64,000 bases of DNA from Glandiceps talaboti. Lineage: Eukaryota; Hemichordata; Enteropneusta; Spengelidae. Positions 1 through 15,375 of this stretch are shown piece after piece. The first letter of the stretch is position 1; every line of letters begins with the position of its first letter. Location of the stretch: assembly GCF_964340395.1 (NCBI RefSeq), contig NC_135556.1, positions 6,196,001 to 6,260,000 of the forward strand, given 5' to 3'. A program made the position numbers and the translations under genes. The notes below the pieces were generated by a model. The model had not been told where the DNA came from, did no database searches, and worked only from the letters and a program-made list of their open reading frames with translations.

Positions 1-3000
1 ACTTCTGACATTTAGGCAGTACATGATGTTTACATGCAGATCTACATAGCATTACCTATAACATTCAAAGCCAACAAGACAAGTGCATTGATAGTCGAGC
101 AATATTTGGTTTGCTTCACAAATTGGCATTGTGCTAGGGAGTCTAAAATGAAGCTTTATATGGCAGGTCTACCAAACATGACTCGTGCAAAGGCAACATT
201 CAAACAAAATAAAACTTACATCCAAACAAGAAATTTGCATTGTTATGTATAAGTTGTGTGAGAGTCATAAGATTTAAACTGACTCACTCCCTATTCCCGC
301 ACAACTGTACTTTGTTATTGAAGGCTATATATTAGATAAAATAATAGTAGTACATGGTTGAAAGAGTTCAAACTTTCAAATTTTCTTTCCTGTATTAAAT
401 TATTTGATTCAAGGAATTAAGAAAACTGTGTCCTCTGTCTGTTTTGATTAAGCACTGCTTTATACATGAGCTATGACTTATTGAAGTTACATACATGAAA
501 TTCAATACATTTTCTGGATGAACAAGCCAAGAAATTTCTGCTACGTTTAAAGATAGTCATTAGCTGTTTGTCAGATGGCAACAGTTGCTGATCACCAGTG
601 TGCACCATCAAATGACAAGAATAGAAATTAAGTTTGCAAATCGCACGGAAACAATGTTAACATCCCTCAACAGCAGTTGGTGAATGACAGGCAATATTAT
701 TAGCAAGACTATTTGACTGCTTTTCATTCCGTCCGTTCTTTTTAAAAACACCATGGAATCAGCCAATTTTATTGCTTCAATTGCTACTTTCTTGTAACGT
801 GACTTACAATAATTACAATGTTCAAGCATATCAAAGTAGATTTCGATTGAATCACAATAATACAAAACTTAAAGTAAGTTCTTACAAAGATTTGTGTGAT
901 GTGTAATGATGTGATTCTGTGATGAAAATTTAAAAGCTCTTTGGATACAATGTACTACTTCTGCTTGCTGAAAGGCATTACTTTATAGTACATTCTACGT
1001 TCATGAAATTGTGTTTCAGAATGAAAGAAATTGGTCCATGTAAGTAGTCAATTAATATTACTAGATAATCAACTACAACCCTAGCCTTAGTTGTCTAAAA
1101 GTGCTGTTGATCAGAACGACGTTTTGTCAGTAGTACATGTAGATAATTCAAACTTAGCTGTTTAGGTGCAGAAATAGGCATAAAAGTAATGAAATATTGA
1201 TTTAACTCTGTACGGTCAAGTCACAAATGCCTACTTTATGATTATTCCAGGTGAAATGAGCTCAACAAGTCGTACTTCCTGTACAGATACACGAAGGACT
1301 AACAAAAAAGATTAAAATCTTCCCTGCATTTAAACAGATAATCAATACTGCCCCAGAAATGTACAAATGTTTACTTTTCATGTTCGTGACTCAGTTATCT
1401 ACATATAAGCCTCTATAATCTGTTCCCTGTCTATAAAAATATGAAAGGAGATACAGACGCTAAAAAATTCAGTTTGGTATTGATAATCTTTAATATTAAT
1501 TATTTACTGTCAGAAAGAATATCGTCAGGAAGAAACTGTGCTGTGGTGAATGTGTATAGCCACCAGACATGAGAAGTGAATTGATGCATTAGAAATTTGT
1601 AGCAACTTGAATCTTTCAAGTTTGTTTTTGTCTTATGCATGCCTGCAAGTAATCAACTTTAATAGGAAAAGATCACTTGCATACACAGCTGACTCAAGAA
1701 TATGGGCAAACTTAATGATTTGTTAAAGTAGGATTCGAACTTACAGGTGAAAAATATAGGCTGTTTATACTTCCACCTCACTTTAGTGCAAGCCATACTT
1801 GAAGAAGGTAATCATACTGAAACATTAAAAACTGTTCATTGATCCTTGTTTAAGAGACAATGGTGATAAATTGAGTTATCCATCCTTTCGTTACTCGAGT
1901 TTAACTTTGCTGTTTACGTAAAGTTGTAAATTCATTTTCGTAAGTGTTTCATGTCATGGTGTTTATGATGGATATTGCTGCATGAATGAACAAGACTAGA
2001 AAGTGATATACATTAATTACACTACTAAAACTTTAATTTCATAGACGTTTTCAGCAGAAGAAATGTCCCTTTCCAGAATGTGATCTCTCTCTGTCTAAAT
2101 TCTACCGGAACACTGTCAATTACTATCAGAATCAATTTATCATTTTAGTTTAGCTTTAAGGGCTTTAACCTCGATACCTACAAATACTCTAAGGATTGCA
2201 AGATGGACTGTGCTCTACCATAATTTCTAACTAAATAGGCATTTTGGTCATATGTTCATGGAAGCTTTACAAATCTAAATCTCCCATACCCTGTTTTCTC
2301 ATTAGTCAAGAGATATGTAAGAGCATCGCTTATTATTTTTACAAGTATAAAACTTGGATGTTTGACAGTGATGGGATCATGGTATATTTAGTGTCAGCTG
2401 CATAACATAATGCTATACTACTATCCCACAAGTCAGTAATGCTATGGATTTGGATCTAATTACCATCTACCTATCTAGTTAAAAGTACAACAAATTTCTA
2501 TCTCAGCATCAAATAGACTAGAAATATCAAAGTGCTGACAACTTAATCCAGACAGAGAGAGTAAATCTTGCATATCAACTGTATAATTCACAATCCATAG
2601 TTTAGTATTTCTTGTCAGAGATATGAGTTTTGCGAAGACTGATTTGAAAATTGTAATTTTTATGTTTAACCTACATTTTGTAGGTAGTCATAATGGTTTC
2701 TGGAATTCATCAAATCTGAATTATGAATGTAATATGAGCTATTATACAGATATTGTAAAGTGTGAATTCTTGAATTGAGAAAGTGGAGTGAATTCTGGAA
2801 TCTAGCAAATCTTAGGTTTGAATGTGATATGAGGTATATAGATATTGTTGCAAATTTAAAGTATTTTTATGAACACTCTAATTTATAATTTACTGATGGA
2901 AATGACATCATTTTAAAGGGGAAGGGGGTACAAGCTGTGTTTATTTGTTTCTGGGGTTTATATTTGCTGTATTGTACTGAGTATACTTTAATATACTACT

Positions 3001-6000
3001 TTTAATACTACTGGCAAAATACAAACCTGGTATTGAGGCATAATATGATAATTTGATGACATAATTCAATAATTGCTGAAATGTTGAGCATTTATATTTA
3101 TTTAATGTTACATGTATATGTCATATTTTCACCTGATTTAAAAAAAAAACTTAAAATAAACTCATCTTTTTGCTTTAACTTTCTTGTATTTATAATACCT
3201 AAACTACCAAGGTATTAGCCATATATACATTGTAAAGCCTTATAGTCTAGTCCATAATGCACAGAATAGTCTTCTTTTATATTAAGAATAGTTTATTATA
3301 TTTGCTAGGATTGTAGAAAAGGAAAATCATGTCAAAATTACTCACCATTTTACATATTCAGTATTTTGCAAGTACTTTGATCCATGGTAAGAGAGACAAA
3401 TTAAATATTGTCAACTTTTCAAAATTTTCAATAAAATGTGAATGAAATGATATAACAACAAAATAAAGCTTGGAAAACTTAATATGTTTTCTTAAGACTT
3501 TATTGAACCAATCTAGTAAATGTGATGACAACACTTTCTTTAAGAAAAAGTAAGCTGTTGGATTTTAACACCAATATTACGCCTTTCCATAGAATGTGTC
3601 CTTCCATTACTGCAGGAGTAATTTCTTACATGCCCTGCAGAGAAGTAAATATCCAAATCACCAACCGTGTTCGTAACATGTACAAAATTTAATGTACCAT
3701 TACTGTACTTTAAGTCCTGCTGAGACACAAACATCATTAAGTTCTCACAACCAGGAACAGAGCTGAATCCAAATAGGCATGTAAGTAACTTGTAACACGA
3801 TGATCAATTTGTTAATGGAACAAATAATAAAATAAATGCGATTTGAATAGGTTTACCTCATTTTTGCTAATTTGAGTAACTTGAGTATTATTGTAAGTTT
3901 TAGAGACAAATAAAAAAAGAAGAAAGAGACAAGGTACATACAGTAAATTATACATCTGAAAAAGATCTTTATAGGATGTGAGATTTTATACATACATATT
4001 TACTACATTGGACTATTGTAATCATTAACGTAACAGAACCTCATGATTTTCTGACTTTCTCTTTAGCTTGTCAGTATATAGTAGAATCAGAATTTGTGGT
4101 GTGAAGATTCACATACCTTGTACCCGGTACATGATGTGCACTTCAGCATTTGGAAACTTTACATGGACTGTATGAGGCACAAGCTTCAAGTTTATACATA
4201 CAATGTATTTGGGCATAATTTTTTCTGCATATCTAAAAGATACTAACAGTTGTATGACTAGTAAGTAGTTTAAAAAGACCAGGAACAAGCTTTCATTTGG
4301 TAAAGTTTTGAGAGATTTTCAGGGAAGTTGGTCCTAGGTACATGTTGTACATGTACAGTTTAGTTTAAAGTGAACAGGAATGAAAGAACTAAAAATATGT
4401 CACTCAACTAATGTGTCCTTAAAGGCAAGAGAATCATAGATACATCAATGATTCCTGTTTGCACTACTTGGATATGACAGACAGCAACTGTGATCACAAC
4501 AGTGGAAATGTCAAACTCTCATGCTTGTAGGCAGGTTTACATTACCCCTGTGGTTACCTACAATGTGTGAAATTTTCAATCAAATCGCTTAATCAAGTTA
4601 TGTATACATTCAACTGGGAATCTAAATTGAAAGTACATCTGCTCACACTTTACCTGTCTCTTGACCTTACTATATGTTTGTATCCATTAGAGCTTTGTGT
4701 ACAATGTACATGGTTTTCAAAGCTAATAGTTTTGTGTGTGTGTAATTTGTATTTCATCTAGCAAGGAGTCTGACTACAAATTGTGTGTTTTTGTCGGTGC
4801 TTTATGATGTGATATAATTAGATGTGATGTACTTGTGAACTGATGTCATATGCTGGACATTATATCTGTGCCCTGAGCTCTGCTTGCAGAGATTAGGCGC
4901 TCTGTAAGTCTCCTTTAATATTATTAAAACTATTATTATTATTATTACAAGTGGAGGGGTTTAATATTATAAAATAATTAAAAAAAAATATTAGGATAAG
5001 GTTCCTACGTCCCTGGTCGAACCTCGCGTATCCAGAGCCACGTTTACATGTAAACACACCCCGTCTCATGTTGTCAACCTACACCACTTAGGTGATACTT
5101 GCTAAAATGTCACTGAAATGAACAAAATGGTACATTCTAATTCCCAATTATTGAATTCTAATCGAAACGAAAATGATCTGATATTTTCGTACCCACAAAC
5201 TTACAGAGATCGGATGAGAAAGGGCTTCAGTATAAGAAAACATGTGACGCAATATAATAACATGTAGTTTCAATGTGGGCAAGTCCACTGTTCATGGAAG
5301 GAAAGGCCGTAACAAAGTCTTTGGAATGCCCATTTTTATGTGTACATGTACTCCAAAATCTAAGATTTTTCAAAGTTGCTACATGTCTATGATTTGCTTC
5401 TTTTTAAGAAAAATATGACAGTCTGATTTTCCATGGCCACATCAGCATCGAATGCTAAGTTCCCCCTCCAGTCCTACCCTTTAGACTTATCATGTGTTGT
5501 CACAGTAAAGTCTATGACCTTTCACATTCATATTCGGAATGTTAGCAAAGTAGCTAGATCGCCCCACAACATCATCGGAATGTTTTGTAGGATAACTATC
5601 CCTTGTTGAAAACTATGTATTTACTTTATTTCATTTTCTATTGATTGGATTCATTACCATTCACACAGTGACATGAAGCAGTTTCCATGGTTTCGGTGTC
5701 TTTCTAAAAATGGCCCGTGCTAACTGAAGGCCTACTGTGGCATGGTGCCGTATCGTCTATGGCTATTTTTGTCTTGTAAAATAAAATTTGAACATGCTGA
5801 AGAAAACTATGTCTAGACATGTGTGACAGTGTTTTTGTTTTGTTTCTTTGTTTTTTTATGAGGGAGCGTGACATATTGACTGTACTGTGCTGTGTCAATA
5901 CGAATTTGTGTTTGCCACGATGCAGTAATTTTCCACTGAGGTAGACAGAACAATGGCAACACTGAATTGCAACATAAGTGTTGCGTCTTTTTAGTACATT

Positions 6001-6587
6001 GATTGTGACATCGACAGGGTATATCACTATATGTTATGTATCAAAATAAAAACGATTCGCTCTCTGTATTACTACTCTGCTGGAAAGCAAGACATACAAT
6101 CGGACTACGCATTATCGTTCCAAAAAAAAATTACTCATGATCATATTGAAGATATTTTATGAAGTAAACTTTCGTTCTTTTTTAGTTCAAACACGATTTT
6201 CCAGACATTTTACCTAATATGTTTTCCGTAACTTCATTTTGATCATGGGCCACACCCATGGGGATCTCAAGTATTGTAGTACCAGTAAATGATCAGGAAA
6301 CCCGGTAACATTTACATACTTACCAGACTTAAAAAACACTGCAATAACATTCATCGATGAAATGCCTGAAAAAAAAATATTTGCAATGGTCCTTTCTGTT
6401 TTTAAGTCATCAGTGCTATCAGTGATTTTAGCAACTTCCCGTATATTAATGATTATTCCTCATCGTTCGGCAAATTCACGTACAATAGGCTAGTGAGTTT
6501 GTTTCTTTTATTGTCTATCACACTTGTATGCTTCTGCTGTGTTCGAAATGTGTCTCAAAACTTTCAAAATTACAATTCCATTCCTCG
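1..6587. other. No gene supported
   Basis: AT-rich sequence with stop codons in all frames and no exon with convincing splice sites and coding composition. A SINE-like tail with (ATT)n is at about 4790-4950. Bases 5000-6030 are slightly richer in GC and CpG but hold only an unrecognised 107-codon minus ORF (5704-6027). The region may be upstream intron of the TBC1D19-like gene. Confidence 0.6.
4790..4950 (+). repeat. SINE-like 3' tail ending in (ATT)n
   Basis: The stretch contains GATTAGGCGCTCTGTAAGTC followed by TTTAATATTATTAAAAC and (ATT)n. Many invertebrate SINEs end in GCGCT(T/A)TAtaaat and a trinucleotide tail. No clear head with A and B boxes was seen, so it is probably truncated. Confidence 0.35.
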
Positions 6588-7620
6588 ATTTTTCTTTGCT
6601 ATTACTGGCACTGGTATAATTATGTTATTCTCCAATATTTTTCTTTGCTATTACTGGCACTGGTATAATTATGTTATTCTCCAATGTTTTTCTTTGCTAT
6701 TACTGGCACTTGTATAATTATGTTATTCTCCAATGTTTTTCTTTGATATTACTGGCACTGGTATAATTATGTTATTCTCCAATGTTTTTCTTTGCTATTA
6801 CTGGCACTGGTATAATTATGTTATTCTCCAATATTTTTCTTTGCTATTACTGGCACTTGTATAATTATGTTATTCTCCAATATTTTTCTTTGCTATTACT
6901 GGCACTGGTATAATTATGTTATTCTCCAATATTTTTCTTTGCTATTACTGGCACTTGTATAATTATGTTATTCTCCAATATTTTTCTTTGCTATTACTGG
7001 CACTGGTATAATTATGTTATTCTCCAATATTTTTCTTTGCTATTACTGGCACTGGTATAATTATGTTATTCTCCAATGTTTTTCTTTGATATTACTGGCA
7101 CTGGTATAATTATGTTATTCTCCAATATTTTTCTTTGATATTACTGGCACTGGTATAATTATGTTATTCTCCAATATTTTACTTTGCTATTACTGGCACT
7201 GGTATAATTATGTTATTCTCCAATATTTTTCTTTGCTATTACTGGCACTTGTATAATTATGTTATTCTCCAATGTTTAGCTTTGATATTACTGGCACTGG
7301 TATAATTATGTTATTCTCCAATATTTGTCTTTGCTATTACTGGCACTGGTATAATTATGTTATTCTCCAATATTTTTCTTTGCTATTACTGGCACTGGTA
7401 TAATTATGTTATTCTCCAATATTTTTCTTTGCTATTACTGGCACTGGTATAATTATGTTATTCTCCAATGTTTTTCTTCGCTATTACTGGCACTGGTATA
7501 ATTATGTTATTCTCCAATATTTTTCTTTGGTATTACTGGCACTGGTATAATTATGTTATTCTCCAATATTTTTCTTTGCTATTACTGGCACTGGTATATT
7601 TATGCTATTCTCCAATATAT
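6588..7620 (+). repeat. 49-bp minisatellite, about 21 copies
   Basis: Tandem units of 49 bp (TTTTTCTTTGCTATTACTGG, then CACTGGTATAATTATG and TTATTCTCCAATA) run for about 1,030 bp with few indels. Copies differ at a few recurrent sites: GCTATT/GATATT, CTGGTA/CTTGTA and AATATT/AATGTT. Because 49 is not a multiple of 3, ORFs through it cycle through three frames; I do not call them genes. Confidence 0.97.
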
Positions 7621-7644
7621 TTCTTCAGCCAGGAAGTAATCGTA

Positions 7645-7750
7645 AGAGTTGTCACTACTCAGCTATCAACTCATAGTTATAAAAAAACAACCTTAGATCA
7701 ATCATATTTTCCCTGGCTGAACAAAGAAAGATATTGGGGAATAACATCTA
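7645..7750 (+). repeat. Interspersed repeat family R1, copy A
   Basis: It contains GTTGTCACTACTC, CAACTCATAGT, TATTTTCCCTGGCTGAA and GATATTGGGGAATAACATC, in the same order as three other copies in this window. It lies directly after the 49-bp minisatellite. Confidence 0.65.
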
Positions 7751-10700
7751 ATTTTATCATGTTATTTTTTTGTTTTGTTTTTTACTTTCATATCTATGAG
7801 TTGTTTTTATTCTGATCTTGTCATTATGCCTACTGTTGATGATGTAATATGTAGTGTGTGTTTTGACAGTATTCTTCTGATCATGATATGGAAACTAAAC
7901 TAGTCAATCAACAACAACAACAACAACAACACAATGACTACTCAGAATAAAAACTATGAGATGTTTGGTGGGAAAAGTGAGTACTTTATTACATAAGTGC
8001 AGAATTGACTCCAAAAAGGCTGCCAAACATTGAGTCCATGGCCTCCTACCTGAAAAATCAACATGAAATAACATTGACAAAGTCAGTGCATTGCAAAATG
8101 CTTAAAAAAGTGTAAAAACTTCACACAATAACAAAGATTTTACACATTTCACGCTTTTGCAATGTATTGAGTTACAAACAAGGACTTAGCATATGTTGTT
8201 TCACATTGATTTTTCAGTTAGGAAGCCATGATAACATTATTTTATAAATTAAAAGTCCAAAATAAATACCCAATCCTTGTCCATATGGCCACTTTAAGAG
8301 GTCAAGTTTTGGAAACCTGTAGAGTTGAATTTTGTTGAGACCATCAAGTTTGTTAGGTTATTTTAAAAATGACATCTTGGTCATCAGCTGTAGACCATTC
8401 ACTCATCAATAACATGTACACATCACATATACTAGTATAGTATTACATAAAACAGCCAAACTGATTAGGTACCATTAATAATACTGAACAATGTCAACTG
8501 AATATAGTATGAGATTGACACTTTTGATGAAAAATGTGACGGTTTGTTATATTCATTTATCAAAATGTGAAAATAGACTGTCAGTTATGCAATGAATCAG
8601 GAAATTGTTTTCTTAATGACTTCCACCAGCCATTTATCAAAGAACCGGTGTGATTTATCCTTGGTTTATAGGTTGCCCTGTGGTCTAAGGTATTTTATTA
8701 ATACTAGCACTGTTATTAGCACAATTAGTTATATTGCAATGTACTGCTGCCAGGCTTGGAACTTTCATTTATCTGTATTTATCCAGAATGTGCTGGTAAT
8801 TTAAGAGACAATGTAATAGTTGCAAATTTAATTTCTGTAAATTTGCTACGGTAACATTTCCTGAAATGGGGACGATTAATCTGAGAATTGTGGCAACAGT
8901 TGGAAAAGTTGACAAGCTTGGCATTTCTTTATATAATAACGTAATTTTGAAATATTGTTAGAAATAATAAATTGCTGTTACGTAGATTTATTTTTTGATT
9001 TACCAAATTTGCGTTTATGATATAAAATCTGTGATATACAAATATATGCCTCTGCTCTTTTATAATTTTAAGAGTTTGTTAAATTCCCAGACAAAAATTG
9101 TGGGAAGGGGAAGTACAAATATTCCGCAAACTTGTAAATGTTATTTTTTGCCCCATGGTACTACATGTACAGCAGTGTAGGTCAATTTCAATATCACATG
9201 GAGGAGCAGATTATGAAATTTAAGTACAGATTAAAGTCTTGGCAAATCATAAAGTCACAAATGACTATCTGAAAGAAAGTTCCTCAAGTGGCACTTAGCC
9301 CACTTGAAGTAGGTCTAATCTAAAATAATCACTTATTAAGTAATAATTAGTTTTTGGGTACTGTAACAAGAAACCAATGTGGAGTGTGCTTTGTTTCTAT
9401 CCCAAGGGAAATGTCCAATAATTCCATTCTTTCATTCCCTATTTATGATGTCTATCCAACTGTCAGAAAGGAGCAAATGTTATCAGGAGAACTGATGAAA
9501 ATGTAGTTAATCTTTAAAAATTAATCACCATGTTCCCCTTTACGTGTAATCAGATTATTTGCCTTCGAGAGGCTGACAGCATAATTTGATTTACCTGCTT
9601 GGATGGTCATTTTATAGTGGAATCATGCCGTCAAAAGGGGAATAAATAACTCTGTAGTCATGGTGAGACACGATATATACCTTTGATAAACATTTGTATT
9701 GGGAGTGTGAATGTCATATTAGATATAGGTATGTGCATTGACCTATCTATTGAAGTCTTTTGGTTAAAGTTGATTGAAAATACATGACAAGTTAGTCGTA
9801 CAGTTTGAAGCAAATTCAATTACTATTAAAGGGGCATGACTTTTTATAGAGAAAATCAAAACTATAATCAAAAGTTTGTCTGGTTCATTTTGAGATTAGA
9901 ATGAGTTAAATCTTGTTTTTAAAAATTGATTAGGTGATATGTGAAAAATGTGCATTGCAGCTTATGACATGTTTAATCTTGGTTGTTGTGCTTATCATTT
10001 TGGGGTGTTCACAAACAACAGGTATATTTTGGTTTTACCTCTTGTACTCAAGATTTGCTTTTCCTTCTATCCCTCATTGCAGGGGGGGGGGGGGTGGAAG
10101 AGGAGGAAAAAACCATGCTCATACAATTTGAATGACTACTGCACTTCATTGAGCACTGAGTAACAGAAAGAGATTCTGAAGCAAATTGGTACAACAAAAC
10201 AGAGCAAACCAAGATGTCCCTTGAGATTACACATAATTCTTGAAAAAAAAACATTAAACTTTTAAATTTTAGTGTTAAAGTCTTGTTTGTAAGCATCCCA
10301 AAAAACACCAAAGATGCTAAGTGTATAAACACTAAGCTATAAAAGGGAAAATGTACAGATGGCTAAAGAACATTCCCACAGCCATCATTTTTCCAGGAAA
10401 TCCAAAACACCATTATTGAAATCTTCCATAAAGTTTGAACAGGTAAAATGAACAGGAAATTGCTACCGGATATAATTAGATTGATCTAAGCAAATACACG
10501 TTAACTAGCTGAATATTGTGACCTATTTGCAAAAAGACATGCAGTGCAGCTTTACTGTTGCGTTCATATATTCCATTGTCAAAGAACTGAAATTGCATGT
10601 ACTGGTTTCTAATTGGGGTTAGAGTTGAACCAAACATCCTTTCTACATTAGTGTACATTTCCAAACTGTGTCCCATAATGTAGAATGATAATGTGTGTAT

Positions 10701-13700
10701 TGAGAGAGTAGAATGTTCAAAGGCTAACCACACTTGGCAATGTTGTCATGTGTCTCTATTTTCTTGAGATCCTTAGACTGTAGTTGAAACTAGAAGGAAG
10801 TGGTTTCAAAAGCTGTCTTCACAGTATTTTAAGGGCAGTAATTACTACACATAGGGAAAATCTAAGTATTTACTTGGGTTACTAACCTTAGGTATGGTAC
10901 AAGATCTACTGTCAACTTTTACTAGACTCTCTTCTCTATGTTTGCAGAGTTCCTAAGCCTCAGATGAAACTGTTTCATTATGTTTTATATTGTATGAAAA
11001 TGTTATTTGTGCATTTTGTGCCATATGACAGTTTGGACAGGATGAATTGTACTAATCAAACATAAAATGACTATTTTGATATTTTATGAAGGATAGTCTT
11101 TTTCAAAACGGATCATAAGTGTTTCTCTCCCCAGCCTGTGCTAATTTTGCAGTCATATTTCCTACTTTAGTATAAATGTTATTGTGCCGTGTGCAGTTTA
11201 TCAAGCAAATCATCTTAAGGGGGAGGTACATGTACTGTATGTTATATAGAAATGTTTCAAATCTGTCTTGTTCTCAATGTAACCCGGGCTTATTTTGTAA
11301 TGTCATTATAAAATTCTGTCTTTTGTGAAATATAGAGACTTCCTGTATTTAGTTATTATATAAAATATAATTTGCTCAATGCTAAATTTTGTCATAATCT
11401 TCAAAACATGCCTAAAATGAAGGACAGTCCTTCAGACTATAAAAAAGGATGAAAAAGTATTAATAATATGCAGACTTATTATTGCAGCATTGCAGTTGTG
11501 AATCATTAAAAAGTGTATACTTCACTGAATACTCAAGTGAGGGCAACAAATAAAAGTGTGACACTATTATTGCGTGATTTTAGATAATCCAGACAGCTGC
11601 TACCGTTACAAACATTTTGAGTGGGTGATCAAAATAATCTCATACAACACATGTATAAAAACATTCTACTTGTGTATTATGTTCATCCATCCCACATACT
11701 GATTGTAGTTGAAAGCAGAATTGTCAGTCTGAGAGTAATTGCTTTGTATCCCTTTTTTAAACTGATTCCTGTGCTAGCCGGTATTTTCTGCAATAAGCAA
11801 TTATTAGCAGAGGGTTGCCATGTGCACTGAGTCACATAGCGGTAGTCTTTCTGGTAGATTTTGAACAGGGTCATTAACTGATTCAAAACCTCTCGTTATT
11901 GGTTATGAAAACTTTTGTTGCATAATAAACACTTTACTTGAAGAGATTTAATATAAAAGTTAATGTGCTGTGATGCAATACAGTAAAACTTCAATTATGC
12001 AAACCTCTTTAGGGACATGTACTTGCCAAGTTATATTACATTTAGTATTACTTTATTACATGTAGTTCCACAATTTTTAGAAATAAATCAAAATTTTAAA
12101 GTTTTCATCATTTGAAAATATAACTTTGATAACTGCAGATTTTTATAAGAGCTTTAACATATGTTTGATCACATTCTGTTACATTAATATGAATATAACA
12201 TATATTCAAGTATTACATTATATTAAAAGAAACATTGAATGATATGCCATGTATTACGTGTACTTGTCAACATCCATACTAATTTTGAAAAGGTAACATC
12301 TAACATTTATAGAAACGAATTGAAATTAGAAACTTCTCCTGATGAAAATTAGAACCCATTTTGTTCCCCTTGGGTGATATCCCCCAACGAATATTCAAGC
12401 TAAACACTGTGTTACATCCTCATTAGAACATCATATTGTATCACATCACATCACATACTACTACCAGGTATTCAGTCGTGCTGTGGGAGATATTTTTCTG
12501 GTTAAGAGAGACAGATTGGTGATTATCTGCCTGCTAACAAATTACCATGTGCAATAACAGTCAGGTCTCCAGGGCAGGGTTGTGTAATGAGGTGACATGG
12601 TTTGCTGATTGCATACTTAATCAAGATGTAGCTGCTGGCCACAAATTTAATCAAATGTAAACCCCTGCTTGTTATTATACAGAATGTAACCCCAGTCATC
12701 AGTACAACAATAGTTATTAAGATTTATATTTTTCTAAGCTAGAAATTTTAAGATCTGTTTTGAATTTGAGACATACACAATGATAATTATTAATCCAATA
12801 ACTGTATAGTCTGTAATCTATATATGGACTTTTAACTGTGACTCCATACATGGTCAAAAGTTTGCAGAATCATATTTTATGCAAAGCATATTCATGTTAA
12901 ATTCGATCAGTTTCGACAGTACTTAATGCTTCATTGATCAGAGAATATCAATATTTGCTATTTTGTTTTTGGTTATCTAATTAATTCAATAATCCATTAC
13001 ACTGTAGAGTCAATCAAGCATTAAGAGCATTTATTCAATCAATTATACTGTATTGTTACTATTAGTTTGACCAAAGAATACACAGGTCTTTGTTTAAACC
13101 ATCCAGTTATTCATTGATTTGATTAATCTCACAGGTTGTGATCTGTCATGTCGAAATTTTTGTTATCGTAGGTCCACAAAAATACCCAGACCTCCAGTAT
13201 TCTTATTTGAGTCTCAAAGACTTGAAGTAATGGAATATTTCTTCACCAGTATTTAACTGCAGTTAAGCCATTTTTTCATCTCAGTAATGGAAAAATTATG
13301 TCCACGAACCAATTTTCTCTTAATTTGGTTGCTGATCTTCAAGCCATAAATGTTATTTTATGTCATTTTGTAAGTAAGTAATGACTATTTCTCAGCAAGA
13401 CGAATTTATTCCAACACAACATAGAAATGACCAAAGTCAATTTATCACACTTTTCTCTTTAATACTCAGTTTAACTGAGGAATTTAATACCAAATGAATG
13501 ATGAGGAAATAAATTTGGGTAAATAAAACAGATTGTCTTAGCTCATGATGTTGTCAAACTTCACCATTTATCACATTGAGATTTAATAATGGCTACTTTA
13601 ACTAGAAACATGCTTCCAAATAAAAGATTTAAAGTCATTTGAAAAACTTTAAACCAACTTCTTATAAGATCAAGAAAAGTAAGTATGCATGATTTTGTAT

Positions 13701-14926
13701 GAGTTAATACTAAAAATGAGGGATGTGATGGTATAAATTACAGGGCTTTGAAGTTATCACAAAATCTAATTTCTAAATCCCTTTTTAGCACAAATGAACT
13801 AAATTTCTCATTGACAAATTTCTGTGTCTATGTATGTATGTTCGTGCGGATATGTGTGTGTGGATGTGTACCTCTTAAAGTACAAAAATGTCAGACCAAT
13901 TGCCTTCAATTTGGTATTTGGTAGGGACTTTATACTTAGGATGTTTAGGTGAAAACTTGTTCAAATGAAAATAATCAGATCAGTGAATACAAGGTATGCC
14001 CAAAAGAGTGACAATTCATCTGATCAACTTCCTTTTCAATGTAATTCTCAGGTATGTGTATACGGTATAATCATTCTGTCAATGTCCATTGTGACTCCCA
14101 GTTCAAAGTCCACATCTCACAGTACACAGTGTTAATGCTTAATGAAATATGTATGTGAGGATGTTATATTTGGGTCTATTTAGTGATGATTTTTACAAAT
14201 AGTTAGGATATTTCATGTGAAGTTGTCCAAGCGAATTCTGAGGCTTTGTGTCCAGATGAAAATAAAGCCTAAAAATGTGATTTTTTTTGTGTCAAAAAAC
14301 TAAAACATCAAAATTACTACCTGGCTAAATTCTGAAATTTGGTGAAGATATTTCTTGGGGTATACACATGTAGATGACGTGCTGTTGATGAATCGATTAT
14401 ATAATCATTAATATGCATTTTTATATCAGAGTTTTGGTAAAAAACATTCAAACCTCGAAACAACTTGAAAGGAATACCTTCTTTATTTGAGTATTAAATG
14501 ACAGGATAGATTTCAATATCAGTTGCACACAGCACCATTGGTGCTCTTTTTATATTCACAGTTGCTGCCAACCAACATAATGCATTTTTAATATCAATAT
14601 GAACCTTGTTTGAGTACTTTCTTGGAAATTACTAGGGGAGACTTCTGCTTTTCATGGAAATCACTTCCTACGTACATGCTTTCCCTTTTTCATACAAATT
14701 GAAATACCTTTAGCTAACTTAACCAAACACTTGTACTTTAAATTTCTGATTTGCCTTATGAATATTTAGAAATTGGTTATTTGTATAATGCACTATTCAG
14801 TGATTGTTAGACACTGTCCAAAAATACACGTACATGGAAGCTCATTTACTAATATATAAGCCATGAAGAAAAGGTTTTTCAAATTGTGTTTTCTTCTTTT
14901 GTTTCTTCATTCAAGGTTTCATATGT
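7751..14926. other. No gene supported; simple repeats only
   Basis: AT-rich noncoding sequence. It holds a short (CAA)n at 7912-7930 and a run of 13 G at 10082-10094. ORFs up to 94 codons occur, without recognisable protein composition or splice context. Confidence 0.6.
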
Positions 14927-15375
14927 ATGACATGATATATCATATGATACAGTATGATATATATGAGATGATATGATATGATATGATATGATATATGAGA
15001 ATGAATGTGATCTATGATGTGGTATGATATGATATATGGTATGATGTGGTATGATATATGGTATGATGTGATGTGATATGATCATATGTGATATGATATG
15101 ATATAATATATATGATATATGGTATGATATGCTGTAATGTGATATGATAAATGATATGATATGATGTGAGATATATAAGCCAATACATGATATGTATGAT
15201 AGGTTATAAGATGATATATGAGATAAAGTATGTGATGTGGTATGATGTGATATGGTATGATCTGATGTAGTATGGTATATGAAATATGATAAGACATAAT
15301 ATGGTATGTCGTTACTTGATATGATATGATATGATATGATTTATGATATGATATGATATGATATGATATGATACA
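14927..15375. repeat. Degenerate ATATG pentanucleotide tract
   Basis: About 450 bp dominated by GATAT/ATGAT words, interrupted by substitutions and with purer (ATATG)n at both ends. ORFs here are Tyr/His/Ile/Ser low-complexity and not genes. Confidence 0.95.

Noticed and set aside
5704-6027. 107-codon minus ORF in a slightly GC-richer patch
   Set aside because: Composition is not protein-like, there are no splice or promoter signals that I trust, and no family is recognised.
6588-7620. CRISPR-like array
   Set aside because: The 49-bp units are directly adjacent with no unique spacers, and the context is an animal genome. It is a minisatellite.
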